DNA of 64,000 nt from Echinometra lucunter. Its lineage: Eukaryota; Echinodermata; Echinoidea; Camarodonta; Echinometridae. The stretch covers positions 26,791,922 to 26,855,921 of the forward strand of contig CM057164.1 of the NCBI GenBank assembly GCA_029962745.1, in the 5' to 3' direction. A model generated the notes under the pieces. The model did not search any database. It was not told where the DNA came from and saw only the letters and a program-made list of their open reading frames with translations. The translations under genes were made by a program, and so were the position numbers. How positions within the stretch are numbered: the stretch's first letter is position 1; every line of letters begins with the position of its first letter. Shown piece by piece: positions 57,591 through 64,000 of this stretch.

Positions 57591-58480
57591 ACATAAAAAA
57601 CAATATTTCTTACACGTTTTGAAAGATAGGTCGATAAAATGCATAGTATGTCATGATATTAATCTGTTGAATACTATAAGCCAGAGATTCTTGGGCAGGG
57701 TTCTGTGGAAAATATGTGGTCAATGGGTTCGTTTTTTCTGCCATCACAACAATAATACAAATACAAAACGATCATTGTCATGATCATTATTCTTTCTTAC
57801 ATAGAATATATCTTAATACTTCATACAATATTCCAGATGTCCAAAATTATATCCTTGATGTATTTCGAAAAACACCAACTAGGAAAAAAGGGTGTTTTCT
57901 TATGATGGGGAAATGGACTGCACTATGAATTGTATACATTTCCAAAGAGGGTTATTTAAGGCAAATCTGTAGTATGGTACTGAGTTTCATAATCTCTATG
58001 AAATATACAAAATAAATCAACTTTGTTTTAAAGAAATTGGTTGCAAGAACTATTTTGGCAGTTGCCAGATTGCACACCTTTGTCATCAGAAAACACGGAC
58101 AGCCATCCTCTCTTACTTTGACTCACCAAAACCAGGTTATCCATTCAACAAAAAAAGAACGAGAGATCAGGAAAAGACGGACAAGCGAGCTGCTTGCACT
58201 TCTGAATTGTCATGGGAAGAATCTTGGCATGTCCTTGACAATCCTTCATCATCAAAGCCCGGATATGAAACCATTGGCTTTCCCAGAGTAAGATCACCGC
58301 ACCAACTTCCCCTGTGACAACTACACACTGACCACATGATCAAAGAGTATTGACTTTAGCTGTAAACTTTAGCCAAGTTTCTCTTTAAGTTGCATAGAAT
58401 AAAAATAAAGATAACGTTTATGGTTCTCTTGGTGATAAGACACTTACTCCAAATATCATTTTAATAAAAGATATAGGTTT
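57591..58480. other. Non-coding, nothing recognised
   Basis: Frames of 70 and 84 codons occur, but without domain or splice support. Confidence 0.35.
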
Positions 58481-58487
58481 TTGATTG

Positions 58488-58565
58488 GGTTTAAGGTTAG
58501 GTCAAAGGTAAAGTACAAGGTAAGGTTCAAGGTTAGGTTTAATGTTAGGTTTGGCATTAGGAATG
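58488..58565 (+). repeat. Degenerate AGGTTAGGTT simple repeat
   Basis: Repeated AAGGTTAGG, AAGGTAAAG and TTAGGTTT words. A similar patch lies at 62555-62612. It resembles but is not the TTAGGG telomere unit. Confidence 0.6.
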
Positions 58566-58707
58566 AGAAATGGGATTTAGTTCAGTGTTAACATCCCAGA
58601 GTGGACTATAAGAATTTGTTGCTTGAAGAATATGCCATGAGATCTCTTCCAATATAACTGCTGTTCAAAGTAAAGGGCACTGATGCGAGCATAAATAGTG
58701 CATTAAT

Positions 58708-59107
58708 TGGGCAATTCTGCATCAGAAAAACAGTCACCTTACTTCACATTTATTGTAAAAACAATCACTTTGATAGCCCTGAATAGCTAAATCTTTGAAT
58801 TTAAAAAAAGCTGAAATAATAAAGAATTTTGCAATCTTGGTCTGTGTTGGTATAATGCATGTTCGATTTTAAAAAGACATGTTTGAAGCTTAAAATTGGT
58901 GCCTTTTTCTGGTAATTCCGTTACCGAGGTGTTATACCACAAAATCGTGAATGTAAGAATAAAATAGTTGGAATGAAAAAGCTCACATGAAAGAATGGGC
59001 ATATTTACAGAGTATTAAATGGCGAGAAGGGAGGCAGAGTACAAAAGAGGCACAGAAATTCTAAAAATGTTGGTAACGGAATTACACCCTTACCGTGGAA
59101 TTGCCCA
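58708..59107. mobile_element. TIR element of about 400 bp with TAATTCCGTTACC motifs
   Basis: The left end, TTGGGCAATTC, and right end, GGAATTGCCCA, are inverted. Inside, GGTAATTCCGTTACC (near 58912) and its inverse GGTAACGGAATTACAC (near 59072) repeat. Left and right ends match over only about 11 bp, so the left end may be eroded. Confidence 0.5.
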
Positions 59108-60664
59108 TTTCTAAACGTGGAGAAGTAATGTAAGTTTTTAAAAAATGCTACAAATCAATAGCATGGTTTACCCTAAACTTTGACAAAATTAACAAAGCTT
59201 TATCTCAGAGAAGTTTATGTCAAAATGCAGCTTGTCAACTCATGAAATAATGTGTTTGCACTATTGAAAAAAAGGAAACATTCTGACAGGTCGGCGCCCT
59301 GTGTCACATGACAATCATTTATAAAACTTTACCCCCAGAATTCATCAAGCCAAAATCCTGTCCTGTTAACCAAACATCTAAAGGAAATGTTCCTGAACAA
59401 TTTGTCTTTAGGAAGAGATGTTCCTGTTTATACGAGGCCAGATTCCCAGATGGAAAACATACACAGGAAGAGTTTGCATTCCGCTAGAATAACAGTCAAA
59501 ATGCATATAAATGTTATTTCTCAAGGCTGATTTCTAGCCAATACTGGACTATGCTTTTAACATATAATTCCTATTTAGTCCAAATCCATTACAGAAACTT
59601 GTTTTTTAACGACTTTTCAGAGTTTGTGGGCAAAATGCCCCTAAACCTTATATTCTTTTTTCACTGTCATTTCTAGAAATTCACCTTTTCTTACAGAAAC
59701 CCCAGGGGATCAGCTTCAACACAAGGAAAATGAGTTTTCATAGTGTTTTGCAGACAGTTGAGAATTTACTGAAAAATGTTGCAAACACCTTCAATATTCA
59801 CAGATTGAAGGTATTGAAATGATTTTGGTCACATCTCACAGGCTTTCATAATTTGCCTGAACAATGTGAACCACGTAGCCCATTATCGAGTGACGAGTAT
59901 GAGTAAAGATTACTAGATCTGCTGCTGAAGCTGAACCCTTCTGATTTCTATCAATTTAAAATGAAAACAGGACAGATCAAGCTTAAATTTCATGCCTCAT
60001 GGAATAAGAACTCCCTAGAAGAATAAGGGAATCGGTTTGAAAAAAAGAAGAATATTTGTAATTCAGCAACTTTGGATAAACACCTCTTCCCCCAAATAAA
60101 AGAGATCATTTCTGCCCAATCTTTATGATCATGTTTGGATATGGACTCCATAACATGTTTAAGATGGCCGTATATATTTGATCAACCTCCCCCATGGGGT
60201 GGAAAACCTCTTCCATGTTGGAACGAAGGTGGTCAACATAGATTCTGGATCTTCAAAAGAGGGAGAGTTCTTTTTCCTCTCAGCTTCCTAACGATGAACG
60301 ATGAAAGATGAAATTCGGCCATTTGGGAAATATGCCAGAGTAAGCACTCCTTTCATTCTAATTAAATTCTCTGCTAGCAGATTTCCCTCCGCACCGCTCG
60401 TTTTTATGAATTTCGACAGGATCGTTACGGTTGTTTTTCTCCCTCTGTCTCACTGTCTCCTTTTTGCTTCGTCTCTCTCAATCTCATTTTCTAGCATATA
60501 TACTTTTCTCTTACCTCTGATTCTCTCTTTTTGTTAATCAGGTTTTTTATCAATTTATCTCTCTCTCTCTCTCCTCTATATACACACGTAAATATGTATT
60601 TCATCTCCATTGTGTCTTTCTCTTTTTCACGTATGCCCCTACCTCCCCCACCTAAATGTATGTA
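59108..60664. other. Non-coding, pyrimidine-rich toward the end
   Basis: No supported exon. CT-rich words accumulate from 60430 to 60580. Confidence 0.35.
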
Positions 60665-60668
60665 TCAT

Positions 60669-61309
60669 CCCTGTTTTCACGAAGTGAAGGATGAGCGCGC
60701 AACTTAAAAAAAGTTAGATTTGAGTAAACCGCTTTCAAAGTTTCAAACCTCAATCTCAACCTCTTTAATGTACGAAGGGTGAATAAATTTTATATCCTTG
60801 TATAGGGCATATTCTGGATAAGGTTCATTATTAATCACTTGCATATTCCTTTTCTATTTTAGAAGAAAACAAGGTATAAACATTGCCGTCATTTCTTGAA
60901 AACACAAAATTCAAGGTCCCATTGTGATTTTGTTTTCACGAAGTGACGGATCTCAGCCACACACGTGTTAAACAAATGGGACTTGATGAGCGCGCATTTG
61001 ACCTAATTGTGCACGATCACGTATTCAAATCGAAGATGCGCTCTTTTATTTTTTTCAAGAAGTGACGGAACTCAGCCGCACACTTAAAACATACAGGACG
61101 GCTGAAAGCCATCACTTCGTGAAAACAGAAAATCCTTTTACTAGGTATTTTCTTGTTGACGTCATTGCCATAGTTACGTAATTAGACATTATTACGGTCT
61201 GAAACTCTGTGAGGTTCAAGATGTTCGTGAAAGATGTCCATAATTGCAAAAAACTCAAAACTGAAAAATTTGCGATTTTCCTTGTATCCGTCACTTCGTG
61301 AAAAGAGGG
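60669..61309. mobile_element. TIR element of about 640 bp with repeated TTCACGAAGTGACGG
   Basis: Ends CCCTGTTTTCACGAAGTGA (60669) and its inverse (to 61309) match at 22 of 24 positions. The same motif recurs inside at about 60930 (direct), 61052 (direct, TTCAAGAAGTGACGGA) and 61109-61128 (inverse). Two internal copies continue with ACTCAGCC-CACAC. TCACGAAGTGA is itself nearly palindromic. No transposase was found. Confidence 0.75.
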
Positions 61310-61334
61310 ACGGTATATCTGTCTGTATGTTTAT

Positions 61335-61361
61335 GTGCATGTCTTTCTTTCTTTCTTTCTC

Positions 61362-61394
<33 letters not shown>

Positions 61395-61570
61395 TTCACT
61401 GCTTGTCTGTATCTGTCTCTTTCCTTTTCTTTCTTATTGTTTATCTGTCTGTCCGATATCCGAAAGTGTGCATCTATAACTCTTTATCTCTCTCTCATCT
61501 GTGTCTCTGTCTTCTCTCATATTGTTTCTGTCTGTCTGTCTGTCTGTCTGCCTGTCTGTCTGCCTGTCTG

Positions 61571-61606
<36 letters not shown>

Positions 61607-61645
61607 CCCCCCCCCTCTCTCTCTTTCTTATCCCCCTATCTCTCT
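61335..61645 (+). repeat. (TC)n and (TGTC)n microsatellites
   Basis: TCTTTCTTTC, CTCTCTCT and TCTGTCTGTCTG arrays with a C run at about 61605-61614. Frames (Ser/Leu, Cys/Leu/Ser/Val) are artefacts. Confidence 0.92.
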
Positions 61646-62600
61646 CTTGCTATATTTCCTTTGAACTGGAATATAAACGGAAAACCAAATTTCTGAAACA
61701 CTGACTAAGTAGCCTAATAGGAGCTGAACTCTGTATCTCACTCTTGGGAAACACATATTAAATTCAAACTCAAGTTTCTCTTATGTTTCGACTAGTTAAT
61801 TCATTCTTTACAAATCTAAAGGATTATCACTTCCTAGTTCTGGTTTCCAATCCAAGAAAGAAGTACAAAGAAATAGGTATGATAAAAAGACACTTTTATC
61901 CGCTTCCTTTCTTAAAATTAGTCATTGTATAGTTTCAGAATGAAGGAAGAGCATTGAAGGTGATATGATCGAAAGTGATGACATCACAATGCTTCCCAGA
62001 AATAAACATTGTTTAAAAGGTAATTTGTTGTGATATTAATCTTAATCATTCATAAGGAGATCCGACATACATTGTATGCTGGCGAAAATTTCTTAGGACA
62101 TTCTTCCTTCCGAGAAATAGGCTTGAATTCATGAACGAGACTTATTTTAAGCCATGATCTAGAGTCTAGACCATGTTTTAAACTTCCGCCATGGATTACA
62201 ATAAGTCTAAATAAGCATAAATAAGGGTACACTCTAAATCTTATTGATTATAAATCAATGTAAGTTGTTATTATGGACAATTCCAAAATTAGATTAACAA
62301 GTAATAATTAATCAGAATGATTTCCAAATCTATTCAGATTAAGATTTTGAATCAAATTTGGAGTTGTCCCTGACTCAAGTTTGAGAAATTTAGAATGTAT
62401 GCAAGCATGTTACTGATCACTCAATGAACAAAAGGAAATGCACCTACTATGCTTAGGGAGGTTTAAAACATAGTTTAACTTTAAACCATGCTTTAAATAT
62501 AAACTTCTTTCATGGATTCCGGCCATAGAGTTAGAGCAAGGGTTGCAATGGTGTTCTAGGTTAAGGTAAGGGTTAGGGGTAAGGCATAGCACTTGGTCAA
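61646..62600. other. Non-coding, nothing recognised
   Basis: AT-rich. It contains a second GGTTAAGG/GGGTTAGGGG patch at 62555-62612. No gene. Confidence 0.35.
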
Positions 62601-62607
62601 GGGTTAA

Positions 62608-62965
62608 AGGTATCAGTATAAAGTTTTTTCGGAACGTCCAAGTTAATCAGCTTTCACTCCTCAAATTGGGAACTAGTACTCATATTTTTAAAATGTATAT
62701 AAAACGTAAACTGATGTGAATGAAAATGCAAAATTTAACAGAAAAACTGTCAATTTGCATGTGAAAACAGTGATAACATGTTTTAAAATGCAATACCAAT
62801 TTAGAGTTTACCGATTTGTAACAAAATCACTCACATCTGAGAATGGAACAACGTATTGCATGGGAAATGGGTTCAAAATTTTCAGTGAATTTTTTTACTT
62901 TCTGTTCCTGTATAATGTGCTATTCCAAGAATTCTGGATCAACAGATATTGCAAAAGCAGAGCAT
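62608..62965 (+). mobile_element. TTAA MITE, family B, copy 3 (eroded)
   Basis: From CAAGTTAATCAGCTTTC onward it aligns with 4155-4562, keeping CTCAAATTGG, TTTTCAGTGAATTTTT and ATTCTGGATCAACAGATATT. The left TTAA (62604-62607) is present, but the TIR is barely recognisable, and the right end is lost after GCAAAAGCAGAG. It is the most degraded family-B copy and useful as a tie-breaker for ancestral bases. Confidence 0.55.
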
Positions 62966-63430
62966 CAATTTAGTCTGAGCATGTGTTCTAACAAAAAATC
63001 ATCCTGTGTATAGCTCTAGAGTTTGTACTCTATTTGTATAGTCATCTACAACTGAATGGAGATAAATTTCATTTTAATAAAGCACTCCAACTCATCATAT
63101 ATCAACCTGAATGCACAGAGAGTAACTCTCACACCAAAAGTAGCATACACATGATGAGTATGGAATAATTGATTAACTATAATCATAATCAACTCATTGC
63201 ATAGACGTACAGATTTAGATTTCCCCTACCATTCCCATATCATAGGTTTTACAATTGATTAAAGCAATTATGATTGGATATAGGGACAACCCCTTTGGAG
63301 AAATATCACTTTCTGTGGACGGTTTTGTCCGCTTGTATGGATTCTGAACAGCAGAATACACTGAAGTATGGTTCTGAAGTGCTTATAACATTTACAACCA
63401 TTTGAAAATCAAAATCTAATAACTAAAGAA
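62966..63430. other. Non-coding, nothing recognised
   Basis: AT-rich spacer before a GATA microsatellite. Confidence 0.35.
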
Positions 63431-63433
63431 TGA

Positions 63434-63530
63434 AGATAGATAAATAGATAGATAGAAAGATAGATAGATAGATAGACAGATAGGCAGATAGATGGACAAA
63501 TAGATAAGTAGATAGGTAGATAGATAGACC
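63434..63530 (+). repeat. (GATA)n microsatellite
   Basis: GATAGATA units with occasional AATA, GACA and GGCA variants. Confidence 0.92.
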
Positions 63531-63942
63531 AATAAAAAATGTTAAATGAAATAAATGAATTATTCAATAAATAAATGAATAATTAATAATACAGTAAATT
63601 GATAAATCAATCAAATATCACTTTGCTCTTTTTGCACTATAAACTGAAAATAACTTGGATGGTAACAACTTCACACAGACAGAATCTATAGCTCGGGACA
63701 TTGGTCAAGATAAAAACAAGAAGCAGACCTCTGAAAACACTGCGAGCCTTTGAACTGGGTCTACAAGGTGCTCATCTGCACATGATTAAGCGATGACACC
63801 TTCCCCAAATCTACGAAGGGAGCAGCTGTTATAGTCCCCTCAAATTTGATTGTCTGGATTGTCAATGTCAAAACGACTCACACAAGAAGGCCAGGGACAG
63901 TCATATGAGTTTGATGTTGAAGTGAGAGAGAGAGAGAGAGAG
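63531..63942. other. Non-coding, ends in an (AG)n run
   Basis: No gene is supported. GAGAGAGAG runs directly into the gap at 63924-63942, so the dinucleotide array is probably where the assembly broke. Confidence 0.5.
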
Positions 63943-64000
63943 NNNNNNNNNNNNNNNNNNNNNNNNNNNNNNNNNNNNNNNNNNNNNNNNNNNNNNNNNN
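63943..64000. other. Assembly gap (N)
   Basis: All bases are N. Confidence 1.

Noticed and set aside
58488..58565. Interstitial telomere
   Set aside because: Units are AGGTTAGGT-like and irregular, not TTAGGG.

Overview
This is an animal (metazoan) genomic window. It is AT-rich and has no operons or prokaryotic features. It is dominated by transposable-element debris, microsatellites and many short non-autonomous elements bounded by terminal inverted repeats (TIRs). The repeat style resembles echinoderm (sea-urchin-like) genomes: many TTAA-flanked miniature elements, CR1/L2/Jockey-type LINEs with short tandem 3' tails, long homopolymeric G/C tracts, and frequent ACATGTA-type words. That assignment is an inference from style; no diagnostic host gene was recognised. 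The last 58 bases are an assembly gap.

Layout. 1-10.4 kb: direct-repeat pairs, a GT microsatellite, a purine tract, four TTAA-flanked piggyBac-like MITEs (families A and B) and a 600-bp AAATG satellite. 10.6-15.1 kb: the best host-gene evidence. A minus-strand first coding exon (13953-14147) with a GTAAGT donor and a plausible last exon (10720-10965) share a phase-0 junction, with a CpG-bearing possible promoter or 5' region upstream. Two minisatellite arrays (48-bp and about 105-bp units) lie at 12.6 and 15.9-16.3 kb. 18.5-38.2 kb: further TIR elements (18.5, 21.4, 25.8, 28.1, 32.4, 36.9, 38.1 kb), a tRNA-derived SINE (25.6 kb), a GTA trinucleotide array, LINE tails and pyrimidine tracts, with no convincing host gene.

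38.8-47.3 kb: a nearly full-length LINE on the plus strand. ORF1 encodes an L1-ORF1p-like RNA-binding protein. ORF2 (endonuclease plus reverse transcriptase) is broken by one apparent +1 frameshift. The ORFs are separated by about 4 kb that contains duplicated monomers and a family-B MITE. This spacer is bracketed by a good GT donor and a good AG acceptor, so it looks like an intron.

47.3-64 kb: more MITEs. These include a nested pair (50.3-51.15 kb) whose empty site is preserved in a second copy at 36.9 kb, an element built of 20-bp repeats with a 6-bp target duplication (51.2 kb), an element with about 200-bp TIRs (56.8 kb), and elements at 55.4, 58.7 and 60.7 kb. TC/GATA/AG microsatellites run up to the gap. 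The most interesting signals are the intron-like LINE spacer, the A-to-G-biased divergence of the MITE inside it, the nested-MITE/empty-site pair, and the shared ancestry of the two TTAA MITE families.
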